This document shows, one piece after another, positions 13,574 to 26,900 of a stretch of DNA of 64,000 bases. Location of the stretch: contig NW_027488633.1 of NCBI RefSeq assembly GCF_050948215.1, positions 248,001 to 312,000 of the forward strand, given 5' to 3'. Both the position numbers and the translations under genes were made by a program. The notes beneath the pieces are model-generated. The model was not told the origin of the DNA. It saw nothing but the letters and a program-made list of their open reading frames with translations, and made no database searches. The first letter of the stretch is position 1; each line of letters opens with the position of its first letter. The DNA comes from Halictus rubicundus (taxonomy: Eukaryota; Arthropoda; Insecta; Hymenoptera; Halictidae).

Positions 13574-14122
13574 CTTCTATCCTATCCTATCCTCTATCCT
13601 ATCAAATCCCCAATCCTATCCTCTATCCTATCCTATCCTCTATCCTATCCTATCCTCTATCCTATCCTATCCTCTATCCTATCCTATCCTCTATCCTATC
13701 CTATCCTCTATCCTATCCTTTCCTGTATCCTATCCAATCCTCTATCCTATCCTATCCTCTATCCTATCCTATCCTCTATCCTATCCTATCCTCTATCCTA
13801 TCCTTTCCTGTATCCTATCCAATCATCTATCCTATCGTATCCTCTATCCTATCCTATCTTCTATCCTATCCTATCCTCTATCCTATCCTATCCTCTATCC
13901 TATCCTATCCTCTATCCGATCCTATCCTCTATCCTATCCTATCCTCTATCCTATCCTATCTTCTATCCTATCCTATCCTCTATCCTATCAAATCCCCTAT
14001 CCTATCCTCTATCCTATTATATCCTCTATCCTATCCTATCCTCTATCCTATCCTATCCTCTATACTATCCTATCCCCTATCCTATCCTATCCTCTATCCT
14101 ATCCTATCATCTATCCTGTCCT

Positions 14123-15384
14123 ATGCTCTATCCTATCCTATCGTCTATCCTATCCTCTATCCTATCCTCTCCTCTATCCTACCCTATCCTCTATCCTATC
14201 CTATCTTCTATCCTACCCTATCATCTATCCTATCAAATCTCCTATCCTATCCTCTATCCTATCGTATCCTCTATCCTATCCTATCTTCTATCCTATCCTA
14301 TCCTCTATCCTATCAAATCCCCAATCCTATCCTCTATCCTATCCTATCCTCTATCCTATCAAATCCCCAATCCTATCCTCTATCCTATCCTATCCTCTAT
14401 CCTATCCTATCCTCTATCCTGTCCTCTCCTCTATCCTACCCTATCCTCTATCCTATCCTATCTTGTATCCTATCCTATCCTCTATCCTATCCTATCCTCT
14501 ATCCTATCCTATCCTCTATCCTATCCTATCTTCTATCCTATCCTATCCTCTATCCTATCCTATCCTCTATCCTATCCTATCCTCTATCCTATCCTATCCT
14601 CTATCCTATCCTATCCTCTATCCGATCCTATCCTCTATCCTATCCTATCCTTTATCCTATCCTATCCTCTATCCTATCCTATCCTCTATCCTATCCTTTC
14701 CTGTATCCTATCCAATCATCTATCCTATGGTATCCTCTATCCTATCCTATCTTCTATCCTATCCTATCCTCTATCCTATCCTATCCTCTATCCTATCCTT
14801 TCCTGTATCCTATCCAATCCTCTATCCTATCCTATCCTCTATCCTATCCTATCCTCTATCCTATCCTATCCTCTATCCTATCCTCTATCCTATCCTATCC
14901 TCTATCCGATCCTATCTTCTATCCTATCCTATCCTCTATCCTATCCTATCCTCTATCCTATCCTATCCTCTATCCTATCCTTTCCTGTATCCTATCCAAT
15001 CCTCTATCCTATCCTATCCTCTATCCTATCCTATCCTCTATCCTATCCTATCCTCTATCCTATCCTTTCCTGTATCCTATCCAATCATCTATCCTATCGT
15101 ATCCTCTATCCTATCCTATCTTCTATCCTATCCTATCCTCTATCCTATCCTATCCTCTATCCTATCCTATCCTCTATCCGATCCTATCCTCTATCCTATC
15201 CTATCCTCTATCCTATCCTATCTTCTATCCTATCCTATCCTCTATCCTATCAAATCCCCTATCCTATCCTCTATCCTATTATATCCTCTATCCTATCCTA
15301 TCCTCTATCCTATCCTATCCTCTATACTATCCTATCCCCTATCCTATCCTATCCTCTATCCTATCCTATCATCTATCCTGTCCT
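14123..15384. repeat. 1262-bp tandem repeat, first full copy
   Basis: CCTATGCTC landmarks at 14123 and 15385 are 1262 bp apart. The CTTGTATCC variant (14462, 15724) and a CAAATCCCC unit upstream (13989, 15251) keep the same offset, so the repeated region spans about 13.7 to 15.97 kb. Past 15.73 kb the offset drops to 1250, which equals one pentamer gained and one 17-mer lost. A unique TATGGTATCC stands near 14726 where the second copy has TATCGTATCC. Confidence 0.85.
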
Positions 15385-17061
15385 ATGCTCTATCCTATCC
15401 TATCGTCTATCCTATCCTCTATCCTATCCTCTCCTCTATCCTACCCTATCCTCTATCCTATCCTATCTTCTATCCTACCCTATCATCTATCCTATCAAAT
15501 CTCCTATCCTATCCTCTATCCTATCGTATCCTCTATCCTATCCTATCTTCTATCCTATCCTATCCTCTATCCTATCAAATCCCCAATCCTATCCTCTATC
15601 CTATCCTATCCTCTATCCTATCAAATCCCCAATCCTATCCTCTATCCTATCCTATCCTCTATCCTATCCTATCCTCTATCCTGTCCTCTCCTCTATCCTA
15701 CCCTATCCTCTATCCTATCCTATCTTGTATCCTATCCTATCCTATCCTCTATCCTATCCTATCCTCTATCCTATCCTATCTTCTATCCTATCCTATCCTC
15801 TATCCTATCCTATCCTCTATCCTATCCTATCCTCTATCCTATCCTATCCTCTATCCTATCCTATCCTCTATCCGATCCTATCCTCTATCCTATCCTATCC
15901 TTTATCCTATCCTATCCTCTATCCTATCCTATCCTCTATCCTATCCTTTCCTGTATCCTATCCAATCATCTATCCTATCGTATCCTCTATCCTATCCTAT
16001 CTTCTATCCTATCCTATCCTCTATCCTATCAAATCCCCCATCCTATCCTCTATCCTGTCCTATGCTCTATCCTATCCTATCGTCTATCCTATCCTCTATC
16101 CTGTCCTCTCCTCTATCCTACCCTATCCTCTATCCTATCCTATCTTGTATCCTATCCTATCCTCTATCCTATCCTATCCTCTATCCTATCCTATCTTCTA
16201 TCCTATCCTATCCTCTATCCTATCCTATCCTCTATCCTATCCTATCCTCTATCCTATCCTATCCTCTATACTATCCTATCCTCTATCCGATCCTATCCTC
16301 TATCCTATCCTATCCTTTATCCTATCCTATCCTCTATCCTATCCTATCCTCTATCCTATCCTTTCCTGTATCCTATCCAATCATCTATCCTATCGTATCC
16401 TCTATCCTATCCTATCTTCTATCCTATCCTATCCTCTATCCTATCCTATCCTCTATCCTATCCTATCCTCTATCCTATCCTATCCTCTATCCTATCCTAT
16501 CCTCTATCCTATCCTATCCTCTATCCTATCCTCTATCCTATCCTATCCTCTATCCGATCCTATCTTCTATCCTATCCTATCCTCTATCCTATCCTATCCT
16601 CTATCCTATCCTATCCTCTATCCTATCCTTTCCTGTATCCTATCCAATCCTCTATCCTATCCTATCCTCTATCCTATCCTATCCTCTATCCTATCCTTTC
16701 CTGTATCCTATCCAATCCTCTATCCTATCCTATCCTCTATCCTATCCTATCCTCTATCCTATCCTATCCTCTATCCTATCCTATCCTCTATCCTATCCTC
16801 TATCCTATCCAATCCTCTATCCTATCCTATCCTCTATCCTATCGTTTCCTCTATCCTATCCTATCTTCTATCCAATCCTATCCTCTATTCTATCCTATCC
16901 TCTATCCTTTCCTATCCTCTATCCTATCCTATCCTCTATCCGATCCTATCCTCTATCCAATCCTCTATCCTATCCTATCCTCTATCCTATCCTATCCTCT
17001 ATACTATCCTATCCTCTATCCTATCCTATCCTCTATCCTATCCTATCATCTATCCTGTCCT
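15385..17061. repeat. Second 1262-type copy plus inserted partial copy at 16062
   Basis: Begins as the second 1262-bp copy. Then a CAAATCCCCC unit near 16029 runs within about 30 bp into another CCTATGCTC landmark at 16062, 677 bp after the previous one. The landmark recurs at 17062, exactly 1000 bp later, and the following 200 bp (CTTGTATCC and TATCTTCTATCC units) match at that offset. The abrupt junction near 16.04 kb looks like a recombination breakpoint. Confidence 0.78.
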
Positions 17062-18349
17062 ATGCTCTATCCTATCCTATCGTCTATCCTATCCTCTATC
17101 CTGTCCTCTCCTCTATCCTACCCTATCCTCTATCCTATCCTATCTTGTATCCTATCCTATCCTCTATCCTATCCTATCCTCTATCCTATCCTATCTTCTA
17201 TCCTATCCTATCCTCTATCCTATCCTATCCTCTATCCTATCCTATCCTCTATCCTATCCTATCTTCTATCCTATCCTATCCTCTATCCTATCAAATCCCC
17301 TATCCTATCCTCTATCCTATCCTATCCTGTATCCTATCCAATCCTCAATCCTATCCTATCATCTATCCTCTATCCTATCCAATCCTCTATCCTATCCATT
17401 CCTCTATCCTATCATATCCTCTATCCTATAATATCCTCTATCCTATCCTAACCTCTATCCAATCCTCTATCCTATCCTATCCTCTATCCTATCCTATCCT
17501 CTATCCTATCCTACCCCCAAACCTATCCTATCTTCTATCCTACCCTATCATCTATCCTATCAAATCTCCTATCCTATCCTCTATCCTATCGTATCCTCTA
17601 TCCTATCCTATCTTCTATCCTATCCTATCCTCTATCCTATCAAATCCCCAATCCTATCCTCTATCCTATCCTATCCTCTATCCTATCCTATCCTCTATCC
17701 TATCCTTTCCTGTATCCTATCCAATCCTCTATCCTATCCTATCCTCTATCCTATCCTATCCTCTATCCTATCCTATCCTCTATCCTATCCTCTATCCTAT
17801 CCTATCCTCTATCCGATACTATCTTCTATCCTATCCTATCCTCTATCCTATCCTATCCTCTATCCTATCCTATCCTCTATCCTATCCTTTCCTGTATCCT
17901 ATCCAATCCTCTATTCTATCCTATCCTCTATCCTATCGTATCCTCTATCCTATCCTATCTTCTATCCAATCCTATCCTCTATCCTATCCTATCCTCTATA
18001 CTATCCTATCCTCTATCCGATCCTATCCTCTATCCTATCCTATCCTCTATCCTATCCATTCCTCTATCCTATCATATCCTCTATCCTATAATATCCTCTA
18101 TCCTATCCTATCCTCTATCCAATCCTCTATCCTATCCTATCCTCTATCCTATCCTATCCTCTATCCTATCCTACCCCCAAACCTATCCTATCTTCTATCC
18201 TACCCTATCATCTATCCTATCAAATCTCCTATCCTATCCTCTATCCTATCGTATCCTCTATCCTATCCTATCTTCTATCCTATCCTATCCTCTATCCTAT
18301 CAAATCCCCAATCCTATCCTCTATCCTATCCTATCCTCTATCCTATCCT
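17062..18349. repeat. HOR remnant containing a 660-bp duplication
   Basis: After a short HOR start, the region about 17386-17689 repeats at 18046-18349 with a 660-bp offset, including CCTACCCCCAAACC at 17510 and 18170. I saw one mismatch, TAACCTCT near 17450 against TATCCTCT. Divergence begins at about 17690/18350, where the second copy has CCTGTCC. This is the last place before 35 kb where I see CTTTCCTGTATCC. Confidence 0.83.
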
Positions 18350-21300
18350 GTCCTCTATCCTATCGTATCCTCTATTCGATCCTATCCTCTATCCTATCCT
18401 ATCCTCTATGCTATCCTATCCTCTATCCTATCCTATCCTCTATCCTATCCTATCCTCTATCCTATCCTATCCTCTATCCTATCCTATCCTCTATCCTATC
18501 CTATCCTCTATCCTATCCTATCCTCTATCCTATCCTATCCTCTCTCCTATCCTATCCTCTATCCTATCCTATCCTCTATCCTGTCCTATGCTCTATCCTA
18601 TCCTATCCTCTATCCTATCCGCTCCTCTATCCTATCCAATCCTCTGTCCTATCCTATCCTCTATCCTGTCCTATCCTCTATCCTATCCTATCCTCTATCC
18701 TATCCTCTATCCTATCCTATCCTCTATCCTATCCTATCCTCTATCCTCTCCTATCTTCTATCCTATCCTATCCTCTATCCTATCAAATCCCCTATCCTAT
18801 TCTCTATCCTATCCTATCCTCTATCCTATCCTATCCTCTATCCTATCCTATCCTCTATCCTATCCTATCCTCTATCCTATCCTATCCTCTATCCTATCCT
18901 ATCCTCTATCCTATCCTATCTTCTATCCTACCCTATCATCTATCCTATCAAATCTCCTATCCTATCCTCTATCCTATCGTATCCTCTATCCTATCCTATC
19001 TTCTATCCTATCCTATCCTCTATCCTATCCTATCCTCTATCCTATCCTATCCTCTATCCTATCATATCCTCTATCCTATCCTATCCTCTATCCTATCCTA
19101 TCCCCTATCCTATCCTATACTATCCTCTATCCTATCCTATCCTCTATCCTATCCTATCCTCTATTCTATCCTATCCTCTATCCTATAATATCCTCTATCC
19201 TATCCTATCCTCTATCCAATCCTCTATCCTATCCTATCCTCTATCCTATCCTATCCTCTATCCTATCCTATCTTCTATCCTACCCTATCATCTATCCTAT
19301 CAAATCTCCTATCCTATCCTCTATCCTATCGTATCCTCTATCCTATCCTATCTTCTATCCTATCCTATCCTCTATCCTATCAAATCCCCAATCCTATCCT
19401 CTATCCTATCCTATCCTCTATCCTATCCTATCCCCTATCCTATCCTACCCTCTATCCGATCCTATCCTCTATCCTATCCTATCCTCTATCCTATCCTATC
19501 CTCTACCCTATCCTATCCTCTATCCTATCCTATCTTCTATCCTATCCTATCCTCTATCCTATCAAATCCCCTATCCTATTCTCTATCCTATCCTATCCTG
19601 TATCCTATCCAATCCTCAATCCTATCCTATCATCTATCCTCTATCCTATCCAATCCTCTATCCTATCCATTCCTCTATCCTATCATATCCTCTATCCTAT
19701 AATATCCTCTATCCTATCCTATCCTCTATCCAATCCTCTATTCTATCCTATCATCTGTCCTATCCTATCCTCTATCCTATCCTATCCTCTATCCTATCCT
19801 ATCCTCTATCCTATCCTATCCTCTATCCTATCCTATCCTCTATCCTATCCTATCCTCTATCCTATCCTATCTTCTATCCTACCCTATCATCTATCCTATC
19901 AAATCTCCTATCCTATCCTCTATCCTATCGTATCCTCTATCCTATCCTATCTTCTATCCTATCCTATCCTCTATCCTATCAAATCCCCAATCCTATCCTC
20001 TATCCTATCCTATCCTCTATCCTATCCTATCCTCTATCCTATCCTACCCTCTATCCGATCCTATCCTCTATCCTATCCTATCCTCTATCCTATCCTATCC
20101 TCTATCCTATCCTATCCTCTATCCTATCCTATCCTCTATCCTATCCTATCCTCTCTCCTATCCTATCCTCTATCCTATCCTATCCTCTATACTGTCCTAT
20201 GCTCTATCCTATCCTATCCTCTATCCTATCCGCTCCTCTATCCTATCCTATCCTCTGTCCTATCCTATCCTCTATCCTATCCTATCCTCTATCCTATCCT
20301 ATCCTCTATCCTATCCTATCCTCTATCCTATCCTATCCTCTATCCAATCCTATCTTCTATCCTATCCTATCCTCTATCCTATCAAATCCCCTATCCTATT
20401 CTCTATCCTATCCTATCCTGTATCCTATCCAATCCTCAATCCTATCCTATCATCTATCCTCTATCCTATCCAATCCTCTATCCTATCCATTCCTCTATCC
20501 TATCATATCCTCTATCCTATAATATCCTCTATCCTATCCTATCCTCTATCCAATCCTCTATTCTATCCTATCATCTGTCCTATCCTATCCTCTATCCTAT
20601 CCTATCCTCTATCCTATCCTATCCTCTATCCTATCCTATCCTCTATCCTATCCTATCCTCTATCCTATCCTATCCTCTATCCTATCCTATCTTCTATCCT
20701 ATCCTATCCTCTATCCTATCAAATCCCCTATCCTATTCTCTATCCTATCCTATCCTGTATCCTATCCAATCCTCAATCCTATCCTATCATCTATCCTCTA
20801 TCCTATCCAATCCTCTATCCTATCCATTCCTCTATCCTATCATATCCTCTATCCTATAATATCCTCTATCCTATCCTATCCTCTATCCAATCCTCTATTC
20901 TATCCTATCATCTGTCCTATCCTATCCTCTATCCTATCCTATCCTCTATCCTATCCTATCCTCTATCCTATCCTATCCTCTATCCTATCCTATCCTCTAT
21001 CCTATCCTATCCTCTATCCTATCCTATCTTCTATCCTATCCTATCCTCTATCCTATCAAATCCCCAATCCTATCCTCTATCCTATCCTATCCTCTATCCT
21101 ATCCTATCCTCTATCCTATCCTACCCTCTATCCGATCCTATCCTCTATCCTATCCTATCCTCTATCCTATCCTATCCTCTATCCTATCCTATCCTCTATC
21201 CTATCCTATCCTCTATCCTATCCTATCCTCTCTCCTATCCTATCCTCTATCCTATCCTATCCTCTATCCTGTCCTATGCTCTATCCTATCCTATCCTCTA

Positions 21301-21634
21301 TCCTATCCGCTCCTCTATCCTATCCTATCCTCTGTCCTATCCTATCCTCTATCCTATCCTATCCTCTATCCTATCCTATCCTCTATCCTATCCTATCCTC
21401 TATCCTATCCTATCCTCTATCCAATCCTATGTTCTATAATATCCTATCCTCTATCCTATCAAATCCCCTATCCTATTCTCTATCCTATCCTATCCTGTAT
21501 CCTATCCAATCCTCAATCCTATCCTATCATCTATCCTCTATCCTATCCAATCCTCTATCCTATCCATTCCTCTATCCTATCGTATCCTCTATCCTATCCT
21601 ATCCTCTATCCTATCCTATCATCTATCCTGTCCT
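18350..21634. repeat. Mosaic subfamily with CCGCTCC landmarks
   Basis: Carries CCGCTCC landmarks with G at 18621, 20232 and 21309, and modules ending in CATCTGTCC at 19752, 20572 and 20909. Long runs of unvaried 17-mers are common. Near 18.7-19.1 kb there are rare variants such as a CTCTCCTATC unit and a TATACTATCC pentamer cluster. The order of landmarks is irregular, so this is a recombined stretch, not a regular HOR array. Confidence 0.75.
20354..21027. repeat. 337-bp tandem duplication
   Basis: Two adjacent copies, about 20354-20690 and 20691-21027. Each starts at CTTCTATCC, runs through CAAATCCCC, CCTCAATCC, the TAATATCC module and CATCTGTCC (20572 and 20909), and ends with six or so plain 17-mers. 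An earlier related module at 19752 lies 820 bp before the first. The copies appear identical by eye. Confidence 0.85.
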
Positions 21635-24357
21635 ATGCTCTATCCTATCCTATCTTCTATCCTATCCTATCCTCTATCCTATCAAATCCCCTATCCTATC
21701 CTCTATCCAATCCTCTATCCTATCCTATCCTCTATCCTATCCTATCCTCTATCCTATCCTATCCTCTATCCTATCCTATCCTCTATCCTATCCTATCATC
21801 TATCCTGTCCTATGCTCTATCCTATCCTATCGTCTATCCTATCCTCTATCCTATCCTCTCCTCTATCCTATCCTATCCTCTATCCTATCCTATCCTCTAT
21901 CCTATCCTATCCTCTATCCTATCATATCCTCTATCCTATCCTATCCTCTATCCTATCCTATCCCCTATCCTATCCTATACTATCCTCTATCCTATCCTAT
22001 CCTCTATCCTATCCTATCCTCTATTCTATCCTATTCTCTATCCTATAATATCCTCTATCCTATCCTATCCTCTATCCAATCCTCTATCCTATCCTATCCT
22101 CTATCCTATCCTATCCTCTATCCTATCCTATCCTCTATCCTATCCTATCTTCTATCCTACCCTATCATCTATCCTATCAAATCTCCTATCCTATCCTCTA
22201 TCCTATCGTATCCTCTATCCTATCCTATCTTCTATCCTATCCTATCCTCTATCCTATCAAATCCCCAATCCTATCCTCTATCCTATCCTATCCTCTATCC
22301 TATCCTATCCCCTATCCTATCCTACCCTCTATCCGATCCTATCTTCTATCCTATCCTATCCTCTATCCTATCCTATCCTCTATCCTATCCTATCCTCTAT
22401 CCTATCCTATCTTCTATCCTATCCTATCCTCTATCCTATCAAATCCCCTATCCTATTCTCTATCCTATCCTATCCTGTATCCTATCCAATCCTCAATCCT
22501 ATCCTATCATCTATCCTCTATCCTATCCAATCCTCTATCCTATCCATTCCTCTATCCTATCATATCCTCTATCCTATAATATCCTCTATCCTATCCTATC
22601 CTCTATCCAATCCTCTATTCTATCCTATCATCTGTCCTATCCTATCCTCTATCCTATCCTATCCTCTATCCTATCCTATCCTCTATCCTATCCTATCCTC
22701 TATCCTATCCTATCCTCTATCCTATCCTATCCTCTATCCTATCCTATCTTCTATCCTACCCTATCATCTATCCTATCAAATCTCCTATCCTATCCTCTAT
22801 CCTATCGTATCCTCTATCCTATCCTATCTTCTATCCTATCCTATCCTCTATCCTATCAAATCCCCAATCCTATCCTCTATCCTATCCTATCCTCTATCCT
22901 ATCCTACCCTCTATCCGATCCTATCCTCTATCCTATCCTATCCTCTATCCTATCCTATCCTCTATCCTATCCTATCCTCTATCCTATCCTATCCTCTATC
23001 CTATCCTATCCTCTCTCCTATCCTATCCTCTATCCTATCCTATCCTCTATCCTGTCCTATGCTCTATCCTATCCTATCCTCTATCCTATCCGCTCCTCTA
23101 TCCTATCCTATCCTCTGTCCTATCCTATCCTCTATCCTATCCTATCCTCTATCCTATCCTATCCTCTATCCTATCCTATCCTCTATACTATCCTATCCTC
23201 TATCCGATCCTATCCTCTATCCGATCCTATCCTCTATCCTATCCTATCCTCTATCCTATCCTATCTTCTATCCTATCCTATCCTCTATCCTATCAAATCC
23301 CCCATCCTATCCTCTATCCTATCCTATCCTCTATCCTATCCTATCCTCTATCCTATCCTATCCTCTATACTATCCTATCCCCTATCCTATCCTATCCTCT
23401 ATCCTATCCTATCATCTATCCTGTCCTATGCTCTATCCTATCCTATCGTCTATCCTATCCTCTATCCTATCCTCTCCTCTATCCTACCCTATCCTCTATC
23501 CTATCCTATCTTCTATCCTACCCTATCATCTATCCTATCAAATCTCCTATCCTATCCTCTATCCTATCGTATCCTCTATCCTATCCTATCTTCTATCCTA
23601 TCCTATCCTCTATCCTATCAAATCCCCAATCCTATCCTCTATCCTATCCTATCCTCTATCCTATCCTATCCTCTATCCTATCCTATCCTCTATCCGATCC
23701 TATCCTCTATCCTATCCTATCCTCTATCCTATCCTATCCTCTATCCTATCCTATCCTCTATCCTATCCTATCCTCTATCCTATCCTATCCTCTATCCTAT
23801 CCTATCCTCTCTCCTATCCTATCCTCTATCCTATCCTATCCTCTATCCTATCCTATCCTCTATCCTATCCTATCCTCTATCCTATCCTATCCTCTATCCG
23901 ATCCTATCCTCTATCCTATCCTATCCTCTATCCCATCCTATCCTCTATCCAATCCTATCTTCTATCCTATCCTATCCTCTAATCCTATCAAATCCCCTAT
24001 CCTATTCTCTATCCTATCCTATCCTGTATCCTATCCAATCCTCAATCCTATCCTATCATCTATCCTCTATCCTATCCAATCCTCTATCCTATCCATTCCT
24101 CTATCCTATCATATCCTCTATCCTATAATATCCTCTATCCTATCCTATCCTCTATCCAATCCTCTATTCTATCCTATCATCTGTCCTATCCTATCCTCTA
24201 TCCTTTCCTATCCTCTATCCTATCCTATCCTCTATCCGATCCAATCCTCTATCCAATCCTCTACCCTATCCTATCCTCTATCCTATCCTATCTTCTATAC
24301 TATCCTATCCTCTATCCTATCCTATCCTCTATCCTATCCTATCATCTATCCTGTCCT
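21635..24357. repeat. Transitional mosaic into the short-HOR family
   Basis: Opens with CCTATGCTC followed by TATCTTCTATCC at 21635, the start type that dominates 24.36-30.27 kb. An older-type start (TATCGTCTATCC) follows at 21812 and again at 23428. CCGCTCC has its G at 23092 and CATCTGTCC stands at 22629 and 24178. The mixture suggests the boundary zone between two homogenised subfamilies. Confidence 0.75.
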
Positions 24358-25148
24358 ATGCTCTATCCTATCCTATCTTCTATCCTATCCTATCCTCTAT
24401 CCTATCAAATCCCCTATCCTATCCTCTATCCAATCCTCTATCCTATCCTATCCTCTATCCTATCCTATCCTCTATCCTATCCTATCCTCTATCCTATCCT
24501 ATCCTCTATCCTATCCTATCCTCTATCCTATCCTATGCTCTATCCTATCCTATCCTCTATCCTATCCTATCCTCTATCCTATCCTATCCTCTATCCGATC
24601 CTATCCTCTATCCAATCCTCTATCCTATCCTATCCTCTATCCTATCCTATCTTCTATCCTATCCTATCCTCTATCCTATCAAATCCCCTATCCTATCCTC
24701 TATCCTATCCTATCCTCTATCCTATCCTATCCTCTATCCTATCCTATCCTCTATCCTATCCTATCCTCTATCCTATCCTATCCTCTATCCTATCCTATCC
24801 TCTATCCTATCCTATCCTCTATCCTATCCTATCCTCTATCCTATCCTATCCTATCCTCTATCCTATCCTATCCCCTATCCTATCCTATCCTCTATCCGAT
24901 CCTATCCTCTATCCTATAATATCCTCTATCCTATCCTATCCTCTATCCAATCCTCTATTCTATCCTATCATCTGTCCTATCCTATCCTCTATCCTTTCCT
25001 ATCCTCTATCCTATCCTATCCTCTATCCGATCCAATCCTCTATCCAATCCTCTACCCTATCCTATCCTCTATCCTATCCTATCTTCTATACTATCCTATC
25101 CTCTATCCTATCCTATCCTCTATCCTATCCTATCATCTATCCTGTCCT
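24358..25148. repeat. Short HOR unit, subtype x, 791 bp
   Basis: Starts with CCTATGCTC then TATCTTCTATCC and a CAAATCCCC unit followed by plain CTATCCTATCC, which defines subtype x. A second CCTATGCTC-like unit (TATGCTC) lies near 24537. The CATCTGTCC landmark near its end (24969) is 791 bp from the previous one at 24178, agreeing with the unit length. Confidence 0.85.
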
Positions 25149-26041
25149 ATGCTCTATCCTATCCTATCTTCTATCCTATCCTATCCTCTATCCTATCAAA
25201 TCCCCTATCCCATCCTCTATCCAATCCTCTATCCTATCCTATCCTCTATCCTATCCTATCCTCTATCCTATCCTATCCTCTATCCTATCCTATCCTCTAT
25301 CCTATCCTATCCTCTATCCTATCCTATGCTCTATCCTATCCTATCCTCTATCCTATCCTATCCTCTATCCTATCCTATCCTCTATCCGATCCTATCCTCT
25401 ATCCAATCCTCTATCCTATCCTATCCTCTATCCTATCCTATCTTCTATCCTATCCTATCCTCTATCCTATCAAATCCCCTATCCTATCCTCTATCCTATC
25501 CTATCCTCTATCCTATCCTATCCTCTATCCTATCCTATCCTCTATCCTATCCTATCCTCTATCCTATCCTATCCTATCCTCTATCCGATCCTATCCTCTA
25601 TCCAATCCTCTATCCTATCCTATCCTCTATCCTATCCTATCTTCTATCCTATCCTATCCTCTATCCTATCAAATCCCCTATCCTATCCTCTATCCTATCC
25701 TATCCTCTATCCTATCCTATCCTCTATCCTATCCTATCCTCTATCCTATCCTATCCTCTATCCTATCCTATCCTATCCTCTATCCTATCCTATCCTCTAT
25801 CCTATCCTATCCTCTATCCGATCCTATCCTCTATCCTATCCTATCCTCTATCCTATCCTATCATCTGTCCTATCCTATCCTCTATCCTTTCCTATCCTCT
25901 ATCCTATCCTATCCTCTATCCGATCCAATCCTCTATCCAATCCTCTACCCTATCCTATCCTCTATCCTATCCTATCTTCTATACTATCCTAACCTCTATC
26001 CTATCCTATCCTCTATCCTATCCTATCATCTATCCTGTCCT
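25149..26041. repeat. Short HOR unit, subtype y, 893 bp
   Basis: Same start as the previous unit, but the CAAATCCCC unit is followed by CTATCCCATCC (about 25203), which defines subtype y. Contains two CAAATCCCC clusters and 22-mers made by an extra CCTAT. CATCTGTCC is at 25862. The length exceeds the previous unit by 102 bp, exactly six 17-mers. Confidence 0.85.
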
Positions 26042-26900
26042 ATGCTCTATCCTATCCTATCTTCTATCCTATCCTATCCTCTATCCTATCAAATCCCCTA
26101 TCCTATCCTCTATCCAATCCTCTATCCTATCCTATCCTCTATCCTATCCTATCCTCTATCCTATCCTATCCTCTATCCTATCCTATCCTCTATCCTATCC
26201 TATCCTCTATCCTATCCTATGCTCTATCCTATCCTATCCTCTATCCTATCCTATCCTCTATCCTATCCTATCCTCTATCCGATCCTATCCTCTATCCAAT
26301 CCTCTATCCTATCCTATCCTCTATCCTATCCTATCTTCTATCCTATCCTATCCTCTATCCTATCAAATCCCCTATCCTATCCTCTATCCTATCCTATCCT
26401 CTATCCTATCCTATCCTCTATCCTATCCTATCCTCTATCCTATCCTATCCTCTATCCTATCCTATCCTCTATCCTATCCTATCCTCTATCCTATCCTATC
26501 CTCTATCCTATCCTATCCTCTATCCTATCCTATCCTCTATCCTATCCTATCCTCTATCCTATCCTATCCTCTATCCTATCCTATCCTCTATCCTATCCTA
26601 TCCTATCCTCTATCCTATCCTATCCCCTATCCTATCCTATCCTCTATCCGATCCTATCCTCTATCCTATAATATCCTCTATCCTATCCTATCCTCTATCC
26701 AATCCTCTATTCTATCCTATCATCTGTCCTATCCTATCCTCTATCCTTTCCTATCCTCTATCCTATCCTATCCTCTATCCGATCCAATCCTCTATCCAAT
26801 CCTCTACCCTATCCTATCCTCTATCCTATCCTATCTTCTATACTATCCTATCCTCTATCCTATCCTATCCTCTATCCTATCCTATCATCTATCCTGTCCT
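26042..26900. repeat. Short HOR unit, subtype x, 859 bp
   Basis: Subtype x, lacking CTATCCCATCC. Contains a run of more than ten unvaried 17-mers between about 26380 and 26600, one of the purest stretches in the window. CATCTGTCC is at 26721. It is 34 bp (two 17-mers) shorter than the preceding unit and 68 bp (four) longer than the first x unit. Confidence 0.85.

Larger units (their letters stand above)
11850..14122. repeat. Mosaic HOR segment, 2273 bp
   Basis: Starts with CCTATGCTC and the subtype in which CTATCCTCTCCTC replaces CTGTCCTCTCCTC, shared with 7534, 14123 and 15385. Contains CCGCTCC at about 12339, three TAATATCC-type modules, the CCTACCCCCAAACC landmark at 13393 with its rare CCAACCCAGCTTC extension, and an 80-bp tandem duplication just after it. 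The end, near 13.7-14.1 kb, matches 15.0-15.36 kb with a 1262-bp offset. Confidence 0.78.
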
